A DNA stretch of 31,975 nt from Lachnoclostridium sp. UBA6475 (GTDB lineage Bacteria; Bacillota; Clostridia; Lachnospirales; Lachnospiraceae). The notes below the pieces were generated by a model, which saw nothing but the letters and a program-made list of their open reading frames with translations, was not told the DNA's origin and did no database searches. Positions 13,713 through 21,446 of the stretch are shown piece after piece. Position numbers and translations under genes: made by a program. Location: contig DJNB01000134.1 in NCBI GenBank assembly GCA_002435545.1, forward strand, positions 4,855 to 36,829, read 5' to 3'. Positions within the stretch are counted from its first letter, which is position 1. Each line of letters starts with the position of its first letter.

Positions 13713-15602
13713 ATGTCTAATAAGTACAATAAAAAACACCAAAAAACCGAGAAAAAGTTATGGCAGGAAATTTTGCTGCTTCTACCCATACTATTTGGTT
13801 TATGTTTTGTACCTCTGATCGTACTTACACATGATTTTACAATTGACTTTTCTCAGTTTGAATGGTTTAACAACACGCCATTAACCGGGCAGATTGATTC
13901 TTTCGGATATTCCAAAGGTGTCGCACTGGTCGTTGCAGGTGTCGCTTGTATCCTCTTCCTGTCCTATTATTTATGGCAGCAGACAAAGAAGAACCGCACG
14001 ACACTCAAAACACTTTTTGCCGATACGGATAAGAAGGTTCTCCTCTTGCTTGCCATTCACCTCATAATGGTTATTATTTCTTCTCTTGCAAGCAAATATC
14101 CGGATCTGGCTTTCAATGGTGGCGGTTATAACCAGTGGCAGACCATGTGGGTTCTTCTTGCCTACGGCTTGTTATTTTTCTTTGCGTATTATGTAGTAAC
14201 TTCTGAGCAGAGGATCCGTATTATGATTTACGGATTGATGATCCACGCCGCCTGGATGTCCTTTCTCGGCTTTATGCAGGCAATTGACAAAAATCCGCTT
14301 TTATGGGATGCCTTTCAGAAAATCATTACCAAATACAGTGACGTTAGTGCCATCTCTTTTAAAGAGGGGTATTCCAGCGTCGTTATGACATTTTCGAATC
14401 CCAACTATTCCGGATGCTACGTCGCTCTGCTTCTGCCGGTTGTCATTGCTTTCATTTTCCTGAAAGTTTCTGACAAAAAATGGGTATCCATTGCATGTAA
14501 AGCTGCCGGTATTCTTATTACGATCGGCTTTATAAAGACCTTGATCGGATCTGGTTCTACGGCTGCCGGCTTGACACTGATCGGAATTGCCGCATTAACC
14601 CTGATCCTGATCTTTGTAAACTATTTTAATAAAAACGACAAAAAATGGTGGATTGCCTTGGCTGCTATCGTTGTTGTGGGAGCCATCGGTACTTTCGGCG
14701 TTCTACAGACGGATTATGCAAAGACTTCTCTCGAAAAGATTAAAAGCGCGACGGTAGACACGCGTAATCTGATCTCCATTGTCAATGAAACACCGACACG
14801 TATGAAGGTCAATTTCCGCAATGGAGAATCCTTTAATCTGGACGCTGCTGTCACAAACGGCACCAATGTGTCCCTTACCATTACGGATTCAAAAGGCACC
14901 AACATACCATTGGTAAATAATGGAAGTGCCCTTGTGCCAAGCGATTCGAGATTTCAGATGCTCTCTTTCACAACATCCTGTTATTCGATAGAGAACAAAG
15001 TCTGTCCTGCATTTATTTTGAATGACACACCAAATCAGATTTCCTTTACATTTATGTATGACAACAACGAATGGAAATATTACACGCCATACGGAAAAAT
15101 GATCAAACTGAAGGAAGTGGAACATTTTGGTTTCAAAAACTCGGAAAATATGGCAAACCGCCGTGGATACATCTGGTCACGTACCATTCCTTTGATGAAA
15201 ACCTACTGGTTCAAGGGAATCGGACCAAATGCGTTTATCATTGCTTTTCCAAACGCGGATTTTGTCGGTTCCAAACGTGTCGGCGGAAGCACTCTTCTGG
15301 TTGACAAACCGCATAATATCTTTTTGCAGACCTTTATTCAGACCGGGGGAATCTCAGCGATTGCCTATGCCGCTCTCGTGATCCTTTATATTGTCCAGAG
15401 CATCCGTCTCTTGTGGCGAAGAAAACTGAACGGCAATATCGAACGGCTCGCCTTGGGACTGCTTATGTCTTCCATCGCGTATGCGATTGTCGGACTTACC
15501 AACGATGCTGTCGTAGGTGTACAGTCCTCGCATTGGATCTTACTGGGTCTTGGCTATGCGGTAAACCGCGTACTGAAAACAAAAGAAACTGAAACTGTAT
15601 AA
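13713..15602 (+). CDS. O-antigen ligase/polymerase-family membrane protein, Wzy/WaaL-like (629 aa)
   Basis: About ten to twelve hydrophobic segments are visible, from LLLLPILFGLCFVPLIVL to the final LGLLMSSIAYAIVGL. The Wzy_C signature region has DKPHNIFLQTFIQTGG, with His534 in the conserved HN pair, and RGYIWSRTIPLMKTYWFKGIG before it. The family joins polyprenyl-linked repeat units or transfers them to an acceptor on the outer membrane face. Unusually, residues about 336-482 form a soluble, beta-rich insert (for example NVSLTITDSKGTNIPLVNNG) that should lie outside the cell. Length is greater than the usual 400-450 residues because of it. RBS AAAAGGGGAA precedes the ATG. It lies 16 bases before the sugar transferase, so they form an operon. 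Confidence 0.82.
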   Translation: MSNKYNKKHQKTEKKLWQEILLLLPILFGLCFVPLIVLTHDFTIDFSQFEWFNNTPLTGQIDSFGYSKGVALVVAGVACILFLSYYLWQQTKKNRTTLKTLFADTDKKVLLLLAIHLIMVIISSLASKYPDLAFNGGGYNQWQTMWVLLAYGLLFFFAYYVVTSEQRIRIMIYGLMIHAAWMSFLGFMQAIDKNPLLWDAFQKIITKYSDVSAISFKEGYSSVVMTFSNPNYSGCYVALLLPVVIAFIFLKVSDKKWVSIACKAAGILITIGFIKTLIGSGSTAAGLTLIGIAALTLILIFVNYFNKNDKKWWIALAAIVVVGAIGTFGVLQTDYAKTSLEKIKSATVDTRNLISIVNETPTRMKVNFRNGESFNLDAAVTNGTNVSLTITDSKGTNIPLVNNGSALVPSDSRFQMLSFTTSCYSIENKVCPAFILNDTPNQISFTFMYDNNEWKYYTPYGKMIKLKEVEHFGFKNSENMANRRGYIWSRTIPLMKTYWFKGIGPNAFIIAFPNADFVGSKRVGGSTLLVDKPHNIFLQTFIQTGGISAIAYAALVILYIVQSIRLLWRRKLNGNIERLALGLLMSSIAYAIVGLTNDAVVGVQSSHWILLGLGYAVNRVLKTKETETV

Positions 15603-15618
15603 ACATCAGGAGGCTGTT

Positions 15619-17031
15619 TTGCGTAATTACGATCCTTATAAAAAGACAATTTTATTTACCTTGTCTTTGATCAATATACTATTGATGACATTTCTTTTTT
15701 CATGGTTCTGGTATCACTTTTTTGCCGGAACCATGTACAGCTATCAATTTTACCGCCGCGGTAACTACGTTGTGATTGGACTGTATGCTCTGTTTCTCAT
15801 CTTTTTCGGGCGTATGTATGGAGCAACCAAACTCGGCCAGCTGCGCCGCATTGAAGTGATCCTGTCACAATTTTTATCCATATTTATCAGTAATCTGGTA
15901 ACCTATATTATCATATCTCTGCTGGCGTTCCGGTTCATCAATGTACTGCCGGTTCTTGCTATGACACTGGGAGATTTTGTCATTACGACACTTTGGTACT
16001 TTGGCGCAAGTTCGCTTTACGGACACATTTTTAAATCGTGGAAGATTCTCTTAATCTACGGAGAGCGCCCTGCCAGCGACCTTGTATACAAAGTCGAAGA
16101 ACGCCGCGACAAATACGCGATTTCCGATGCCATTCACGTCAGCGCCGGAATGGATAAAATTGCCGAAAAAGTGAAAGATTACGAAGCTGTGATCATCGGC
16201 GACATCAGCGCCAAAGAGCGAAATGATGTGCTGAAATTCTGCTATGCCAATGGCATACGAGCGTACGTGATCCCTAAGATCTCGGATATCATCCTGATGG
16301 GAAGTGACCGTATCCACATCTTTGACACGCCATTTCTTCTCACGAAAGGATATTCGCTCAGTTTTGACCAGGCATTTGCCAAGCGCTTTTTGGATCTTTT
16401 GATTGCGGTTCCGATGCTGATCATTGCCTCGCCGTTTATGCTCATAACCGCTGCGGCCATAAAACTTTATGACAGAGGGCCGGTTTTTTACAAACAGATC
16501 CGCTGCACGAAAGATGGAAAACCTTTTGAAATCATCAAATTCCGCAGTATGATCGTCGATGCAGAGAAGGTCGGAGGCGCCCAGCTTGCCAAAGCAAATG
16601 ATTCACGCATTACACCCGTCGGACGCTTTATCCGTTCGACGCGGATAGACGAACTGCCTCAATTATTAAATATTATCAAGGGCGATATGTCTTTTGTCGG
16701 ACCTCGCCCGGAACGTCCGGAAATCATGGAAGAATACATGGAAAATATTCCGGAATTTGCTTTCCGGCTTCGTGTAAAAGCCGGCCTTACCGGATTTGCA
16801 CAGATATACGGGAAATATAATACCGTTCCCTATGACAAACTGAAGTTAGACTTGTTTTACATCGAAAATTATTCCGTATGGCTGGATATCAAATTGATCC
16901 TGATGACCGTAAAAACCATATTGAAAAAGGATTCGACAGAAGGAATTTCTTCCGATCAGACTACTGCTGCCAAAGAAGAAACTTCCTCCGATGTAATGGA
17001 TGTTGTCAACGAAATCAAGAATAGAAAATAG
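15619..17031 (+). CDS. Polyprenyl-phosphate sugar-1-phosphate transferase (initiating glycosyltransferase, 470 aa)
   Basis: This is a full-length WbaP/CpsE-type polyisoprenyl-phosphate hexose-1-phosphate transferase. The N-terminal part has four membrane helices (about 1-130). A Rossmann-like cytosolic region follows (140-235), and then the catalytic bacterial sugar transferase domain (about 245-440). The catalytic domain shows KRFLDLLIAVPMLIIASPFM, RCTKDGKPFEIIKFRSMIVD, TRIDELPQLLNIIKGDMSFV and GPRPERPE. It moves a sugar-1-phosphate from a nucleotide sugar onto undecaprenyl phosphate, the first step of repeat-unit synthesis. The start is TTG at 15619, supported by AGGAGG five bases upstream; no nearby ATG fits. 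It is the last gene of the operon, with a terminator at 17037. Confidence 0.9.
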   Translation: MRNYDPYKKTILFTLSLINILLMTFLFSWFWYHFFAGTMYSYQFYRRGNYVVIGLYALFLIFFGRMYGATKLGQLRRIEVILSQFLSIFISNLVTYIIISLLAFRFINVLPVLAMTLGDFVITTLWYFGASSLYGHIFKSWKILLIYGERPASDLVYKVEERRDKYAISDAIHVSAGMDKIAEKVKDYEAVIIGDISAKERNDVLKFCYANGIRAYVIPKISDIILMGSDRIHIFDTPFLLTKGYSLSFDQAFAKRFLDLLIAVPMLIIASPFMLITAAAIKLYDRGPVFYKQIRCTKDGKPFEIIKFRSMIVDAEKVGGAQLAKANDSRITPVGRFIRSTRIDELPQLLNIIKGDMSFVGPRPERPEIMEEYMENIPEFAFRLRVKAGLTGFAQIYGKYNTVPYDKLKLDLFYIENYSVWLDIKLILMTVKTILKKDSTEGISSDQTTAAKEETSSDVMDVVNEIKNRK

Positions 17032-17036
17032 AAATT

Positions 17037-17073
17037 CCCCAGGATCCATACAATCCTGGGGATTCGTTTATCT
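17037..17073. terminator. Bidirectional terminator between convergent genes
   Basis: CCCCAGGAT (17037-17045) and ATCCTGGGG (17053-17061) form a perfect 9-bp stem. The plus side continues ATTCGTTTATC and the minus side AATTTCTATTTTC. Confidence 0.8.
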
Positions 17074-17784
17074 CAAAAAGACGAGCGGATTTACCGTTTC
17101 ATTTTTCTGTTTTACCTGATAATACAAGTTGGCTCCTTCCACCGAATAATACTTCGTCGGTTTGGCAATCTTTCCAATCACCTGGCCTTCCGAAACCGCA
17201 TCTCCCTTAGATACCGTCACATCTTTTAACTGACCGTAGACCACTTTGAATCCATCTCCGATCGACATCGTCACCGTAGTTCCTGTTTCCTCATTTTTTT
17301 CAATGGATTTTACCACGCCGGCAGCACTTGCTTTCACACTCTCTCCCACTTCACTTGCGATGATCATGGCAGGATTTGTCTTATACTGAGACAACGTTGG
17401 GAAAAAAACGACTTTGTCTGCACTGTATTCGATCAATATATCGCCCTCCACCGGCCACAAAAGTCCGGTTTCCTGATCAAAATGAAGTTTGTCTTCCGCA
17501 CTGACTTTCCCCATTGTCTCTTTTTTCTTTGGTTTTTCTTCTTTCACTTCTGACTTAACATGTTTCGAGGAAGCCTCTGTCGCATTCTTTTCTTCCGTTT
17601 TCTGAGGTTCCTCCGTCGCAGCAGCCGGTGTTGGCACAACCAGTTCCGTCTCTTCCGCGATTGGTACATTTTCTTCTGTATCTTCCGATTTTCCAAACAT
17701 ATTCATACAGATTGCGCCAATCACTGCGATACATATGATTCCACTCAGAAGTGATATATAAAAACCTTTTTCTTTCTTCATCAT
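17068..17784 (-). CDS. Degenerate LytM/M23-domain membrane protein, SpoIIQ-like (238 aa)
   Basis: It has one N-terminal membrane helix (FYISLLSGIICIAVIGAICM), then a Glu/Lys/Pro/Thr-rich linker (about 35-95). The C-terminal LytM domain (about 108-238) contains GLLWPVEGDILIEYSADKVV and ends in NETVNPLVFLR. Every expected metal or catalytic residue is replaced. The HxxxD block is NPAMI, the YxHL block is VVYGQL, and the HxH block is NLYYQ. The fold is kept but peptidase activity is not expected. Bacillus SpoIIQ is a known catalytically dead LytM protein that forms the channel to the forespore, so a sporulation or scaffold role is plausible. I chose ATG 17784, five bases after GAGG; GTG at 17790 is in frame but lies inside the ribosome site. 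Confidence 0.75.
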   Translation of the reverse strand: MMKKEKGFYISLLSGIICIAVIGAICMNMFGKSEDTEENVPIAEETELVVPTPAAATEEPQKTEEKNATEASSKHVKSEVKEEKPKKKETMGKVSAEDKLHFDQETGLLWPVEGDILIEYSADKVVFFPTLSQYKTNPAMIIASEVGESVKASAAGVVKSIEKNEETGTTVTMSIGDGFKVVYGQLKDVTVSKGDAVSEGQVIGKIAKPTKYYSVEGANLYYQVKQKNETVNPLVFLR

Positions 17785-17858
17785 CTTCACCTCGATTCTA
17801 GATTTGCATTTCCTATGCTACCTATATTTTTTCCTGAATCTCGATGAATATACATGAT

Positions 17859-18944
17859 TTATGGCAAATATTTTTTTAACCGGCGATAAAAACGTATCAT
17901 AACAAAACTAATTGCCGCCGTCAAGACTGCACACACCAAAAGATAAAGTACCGGATTCACTGTTCCGAGTGAATCTTTCAAAAAAATCATTGGAATTCTC
18001 TGATAAATGTAAAACGAAAACAGGTTCTGTCCAATGTATGTATAGACACGGTTGTAAGCCCGAAAGCGCATGGATAATAATACCACCAGCATCGCAAAAG
18101 ATACGCTGATGATCTCAAAATACAGCTTATGGTCTGTCCGCATGGCATAAAATATTGAAAAAAACACTGCCGTACCAATCAGACAAAGCAGATATCTCAA
18201 ATGTGACCGTTTACTTGAAAGCCACATTTCAAAAGAACTGCGGAACAGGGCAAAAAACATACCGGCACTGTAACATAAGATCGTATCGTACCACCAGCCG
18301 CCCTTTTCCTCATATCTCATCCACAGGATATATATTCCGCTGAAAAAAACAATACCGCAAACCGCAGCAAACATTGGAATTTTACGGAAAATTTTCGTTT
18401 CTCTCACGCGAAAAACCACATACGTTACAACATACAGATACAATATGGCAAATACATACCAGTTGCTGTTTCCGAGGCTTTCCCAGGCAAGAAACCCTTT
18501 TACCGCATACCGGAATGTCGGCGTCTGCCCTGTCACACAACTAACCACAAGATAAATGCATGCCGCAATCTCAAAATTTACAAAAAATGGAAGAATTCGG
18601 TGTTTGGGAAAGGAAATGATATACCGTTCTTTGTGCAAAATGGATTCCATGACACCAAACCCGGAATAAAACAAAAACATCGCCACAATCAGCTGTCCCA
18701 GCGCCCGGTTTACAGACGTATACATAAAATCAAGCGGACCATAGATATCACTCGACATATATTGGATCAGATGGGTCATAAAAACCGTTGTCAAAAAGTA
18801 TCCATTGACAGATGCCGTCATCTCACGCGAACAATATCCGGTTTTTCCCAAAAGCTGCCTGCTAAATGCCCATTTGCCCCTCGTACCGATTCCCAGACCG
18901 GACAAGATAAAAAACAACAGACATGCTGCAAATACAATGATCAT
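17859..18944 (-). CDS. Membrane acyltransferase, acyltransferase 3-like (361 aa)
   Basis: Roughly ten membrane helices are visible. The second begins NGYFLTTVFMTHLIQYMSS, and others include QLIVAMFLFYSGFGVMESIL and NSNWYVFAILYLYVVTYVVF. The LFYSGFGVM and NSNWY motifs recall acyltransferase-3 proteins that O-acetylate surface polysaccharides. The usual early R/K-x10-H motif is not obvious, so a structural relative is possible. The ATG overlaps the TGA of the upstream LTA-synthase-like gene by four bases, indicating coupled translation. The two proteins may modify the same cell-surface polymer. Confidence 0.7.
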   Translation of the reverse strand: MIIVFAACLLFFILSGLGIGTRGKWAFSRQLLGKTGYCSREMTASVNGYFLTTVFMTHLIQYMSSDIYGPLDFMYTSVNRALGQLIVAMFLFYSGFGVMESILHKERYIISFPKHRILPFFVNFEIAACIYLVVSCVTGQTPTFRYAVKGFLAWESLGNSNWYVFAILYLYVVTYVVFRVRETKIFRKIPMFAAVCGIVFFSGIYILWMRYEEKGGWWYDTILCYSAGMFFALFRSSFEMWLSSKRSHLRYLLCLIGTAVFFSIFYAMRTDHKLYFEIISVSFAMLVVLLSMRFRAYNRVYTYIGQNLFSFYIYQRIPMIFLKDSLGTVNPVLYLLVCAVLTAAISFVMIRFYRRLKKYLP

Positions 18945-20401
18945 TTCTTTTTCTCTCCCAAAATTTTCTCACGATAAAAAGCCGATCCCTTTGCCAGTTC
19001 ACGCTGCACCTTTTCATCCCCATATTTTTCCAGTATCGTCTTTCTTTCCGAAAATAAATTTGTGCCAAGTCCGATCCGCTCTCCCTCAATCTGTACGCCC
19101 ATCGCAGCCAGCGTGGTCGGATACAGATCCATCGAATAATAGCAGCGATTCTTTTCGCGAACCGGTTCCACTGCTGAATTGAGGATACAGGAATATATTT
19201 TCCGCGGCACACTGCCATCGTACTGTGCACGTATATAATTGTTGTCCATCGTACAATGATCCCCGCTGATCACGATCGTCGTATCCTTATAAAAATCCTG
19301 TTCCTTCAGCCAGTCTACAAACTCTTTTACTCTCTTGGAAGAACAGGAAAGGACGTTATCGTATTGATCCGCAAACGCGTGCCCGCAATCTTCACACGCA
19401 TAGCCCCCGATATGATGCGTGTCTACCGTAAGCATCGTAAAATTGAACGGTTTGTCTTTTTTAGCAAGTCCGGTAATCTCCTCCTTGGCATAAGCAAACA
19501 ATTTTTTGTCTTCAAATCCCCACCATTTATAATAATCTTTTGGAATGATTCCATTCTCTTTTGCGTACGGATAATCATAGACCTGATATTCTCCATGCTG
19601 GTCAAAATACATCTTTCGCCCGCCAAATGTCAAGTCGGATCCTACCAGAATCTCCTGTGCATATCCTTCTTTTTTCAGCACATCTCCGATCGACACCGCC
19701 CCCGGCATAAAAGCATTTTTGTCATTTTTGTAATTTTTTCCTCCCAATGAGATCATCAGCGGATACCCACAAGTCTGGGATACCATGGCTCCTGTTGTCC
19801 ACGAAGCCCCTCGTGACGGTGCGGCACCGCCCAATTTATCGTCACTCGAAAAATTAATCCCCTCTTTTGCCAGTGCCGTCAACTCCGGAATCCGGTCCTT
19901 TTCCATCGCCCCGCCTTCTTCTTTGGAAGAAAATGTACTCTCCATCGATTCCAGAAAAATATAGATCAGATTTCTCTTCTTTTCAGGGAAATGAAGCATC
20001 TGCGGTGTAATCTGTACCGCTTCCTTTTCTATAAAGCCGGATTCGCTGCGCTGCGCCATAAGGCAGCCAAATGTATCAAAAGATGCCAAAATCCGGTAAA
20101 CCGCCGCAATCAACAGCACAAAGGAAGCCACAAGCAAAATACTCCGCGCCGCAGCGGAAAACATTTGATAACTCACTACACTTATTACAACAGCAAAACA
20201 AACTCCTGTTCCCATCGCAATTCCATATGTCCGGAAATAATCCAGGATCATCTCATTACTCGTCCCCTTCATCGGAACTTTCAGATGAAAGACAATCTCC
20301 TCCCAGGACAATCCATTAAAATTTTTTTTCAAAAAAAGGTACACTGTGTACAGAATAACTGCCATGATAAGAATCAGAGCAGATACTGCCGCTTTCAACA
20401 T
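18941..20401 (-). CDS. LTA synthase-like sulfatase-fold phosphotransferase (486 aa)
   Basis: The N-terminus holds about three membrane helices (for example LIMAVILYTVYLFL and ILLVASFVLLIAAVYRIL). An extracellular sulfatase/alkaline phosphatase-fold domain follows from about 140. Key motifs are RNLIYIFLESMEST (metal-binding Glu), GASWTTGAMVSQTCGYPL (likely nucleophile Thr), VDTHHIGGY and VISGDHCTMD (metal-binding Asp/His). This is the LtaS/MdoB pattern. Such enzymes transfer phosphoglycerol or phosphoethanolamine to surface glycans or build lipoteichoic acid. It has fewer N-terminal helices than canonical LtaS, so a modifying role is likelier. The ribosome site is weak (GTGAGA). It starts only 36 bases after the terminator at 20437, so no clear promoter of its own is visible. 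Confidence 0.82.
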   Translation of the reverse strand: MLKAAVSALILIMAVILYTVYLFLKKNFNGLSWEEIVFHLKVPMKGTSNEMILDYFRTYGIAMGTGVCFAVVISVVSYQMFSAAARSILLVASFVLLIAAVYRILASFDTFGCLMAQRSESGFIEKEAVQITPQMLHFPEKKRNLIYIFLESMESTFSSKEEGGAMEKDRIPELTALAKEGINFSSDDKLGGAAPSRGASWTTGAMVSQTCGYPLMISLGGKNYKNDKNAFMPGAVSIGDVLKKEGYAQEILVGSDLTFGGRKMYFDQHGEYQVYDYPYAKENGIIPKDYYKWWGFEDKKLFAYAKEEITGLAKKDKPFNFTMLTVDTHHIGGYACEDCGHAFADQYDNVLSCSSKRVKEFVDWLKEQDFYKDTTIVISGDHCTMDNNYIRAQYDGSVPRKIYSCILNSAVEPVREKNRCYYSMDLYPTTLAAMGVQIEGERIGLGTNLFSERKTILEKYGDEKVQRELAKGSAFYREKILGEKKK

Positions 20402-20424
20402 TGTTTGTCATCTCACTTTTCTGT

Positions 20425-20460
20425 TATTTATTAAAAGGCTGCCGGAGATCTCCAGCAGCC
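20425..20460 (-). terminator. Terminator downstream of the Rpn pseudogene
   Basis: A 24-base palindrome (20437-20460) with arms GGCTGC/GCAGCC and centre GGAGATCTCC has a single mismatched pair. On the minus strand it is followed by TTTTAATAAATA. Confidence 0.8.
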
Positions 20461-20482
20461 AAACATTCCCATCTTACAACAC

Positions 20483-21187
20483 TTACAATCTTTTTATCAA
20501 TTCACGAACATAATCTTCTGTCTCTTCACATTCATCCGCAATCTGTGCAACAGATTTTCCTTTTGCAATTTTTTTGGAAATAAGTGACAAAAGTTTCGCT
20601 TCCTCACCTTCAGCTCTGCCTTCAGCTCTGCCTTCAGCTCTGCCTTCAGCTCTACCTTCAGCAAGACCAACTTCTCTGCCACGTTCTCTTGCCACTCTTG
20701 ACTCAAGTTCGATTTTCTGCTCTATTGTCACGAAGTTTCCCTCCATTCGTCATTGCGCTTCACTTCTTCGACTTTTCTTTCAAGTCCCTGTGTAAACTCA
20801 TCGGTAGGTATCGAAGTCTCCAGATAGTCCAAAAGATTACATAGTTTTTCAGTTAATCCATCCCTTTTTCCATGCAAATTGACAAAAACTGTCTTTCTCT
20901 TTTCATCTAAGCAGATAGAAGGATCTTCATTGCATCTCAATGTCATACATGTTTCCCTTATCATCTTCCGCATAAATATCCAATCTGGACCCTTTTTGAA
21001 AAATATTGTTTTTAAACGTTTTCTGATTTAGCACTACTCTAAGACTGACAATACGTATTGATAGAATACGCTGTAACAGTTCCTTACAATCTTCCTCATT
21101 CAAAAAAACAGTACAAAAAACAACATCATTCAAAATTTTGATTTTTTCCAACCATTTCTGATCGGTAATCATACCTTTTCTTACCAT
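20483..21187 (-). pseudogene. Rpn-family nuclease/transposase-like gene, broken by deletion and frameshift
   Basis: Three minus-strand pieces are collinear with one Rpn-family (PD-(D/E)XK) protein. Piece 1 (from ATG 21187) contains KILNDVVFCTVF and the nuclease core GSRLDIYAEDDKGNMYDIEM, then stops. Piece 2, in the next frame, resumes at CNEDPSICLDEKRKTVFVNL and ends NDEWRETS. Piece 3, in another frame, gives FVTIEQKIELESRVARERGR, the 12-bp repeat region and a C-terminal helix pair. The central block usually found between EMQ and the Cys-Glu-Asp segment (LPKRARYYQ to YVIFI) is missing, so the first break is an internal deletion. The second is a one-base shift near 20735. RBS GGAGGGTGT precedes ATG 21187. 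Intact relatives promote recombination or cut DNA; this copy should be inactive. Confidence 0.8.
20607..20662 (-). repeat. 12-bp tandem repeat within the Rpn remnant
   Basis: On the plus strand CCTTCAGCTCTG is repeated at 20607, 20619 and 20631. A fourth unit (20643, one change) and a partial fifth follow. On the coding strand it encodes repeated RAEG. The unit is in frame, so copy-number change would not shift the frame. Confidence 0.9.
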
Positions 21188-21202
21188 ACACCCTCCATTT
21201 CC

Positions 21203-21227
21203 GGGAGGCGGTTGAAAATCGCCTCCC
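21203..21227 (-). promoter_or_regulatory. Leader hairpin upstream of the Rpn remnant
   Basis: GGGAGGCG (21203-21210) and CGCCTCCC (21220-21227) form a perfect 8-bp GC-rich stem just before the ribosome site of the gene starting at 21187. It has no T-run and may affect translation. Confidence 0.5.
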
Positions 21228-21382
21228 TGCGTCTCATTCTGTCTTTTATGGGAATGTTAGCAGTTTAGCTCTTTTCATTTTATAAGAAAATAGATATCTT
21301 TATAATGATAGATTCTCTGCTTGCCATCAGTGTAACATAGTTTACTAAAATGTGCAAGTGGCTTTTAAGAAATTTATATGCC

Positions 21383-21411
21383 TTGCATCTTACTCGCAAA
21401 AACAGTATAAT
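21383..21411 (+). promoter_or_regulatory. Promoter of the AAA-ATPase/PD-(D/E)XK gene
   Basis: TTGCAT (21383-21388), a 17-base spacer and a perfect TATAAT (21406-21411), 35 bases before the ATG. Confidence 0.8.
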
Positions 21412-21446
21412 AGTAGAAAAGACACAAGGGGAAAGCAGGTGAATGC

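Noticed and set aside
13134..13742. A 202-codon minus-strand frame with long Ser runs.
   Set aside because: It is the complement of the poly-Asp tail and BIG2 domains of the secreted protein on the plus strand.
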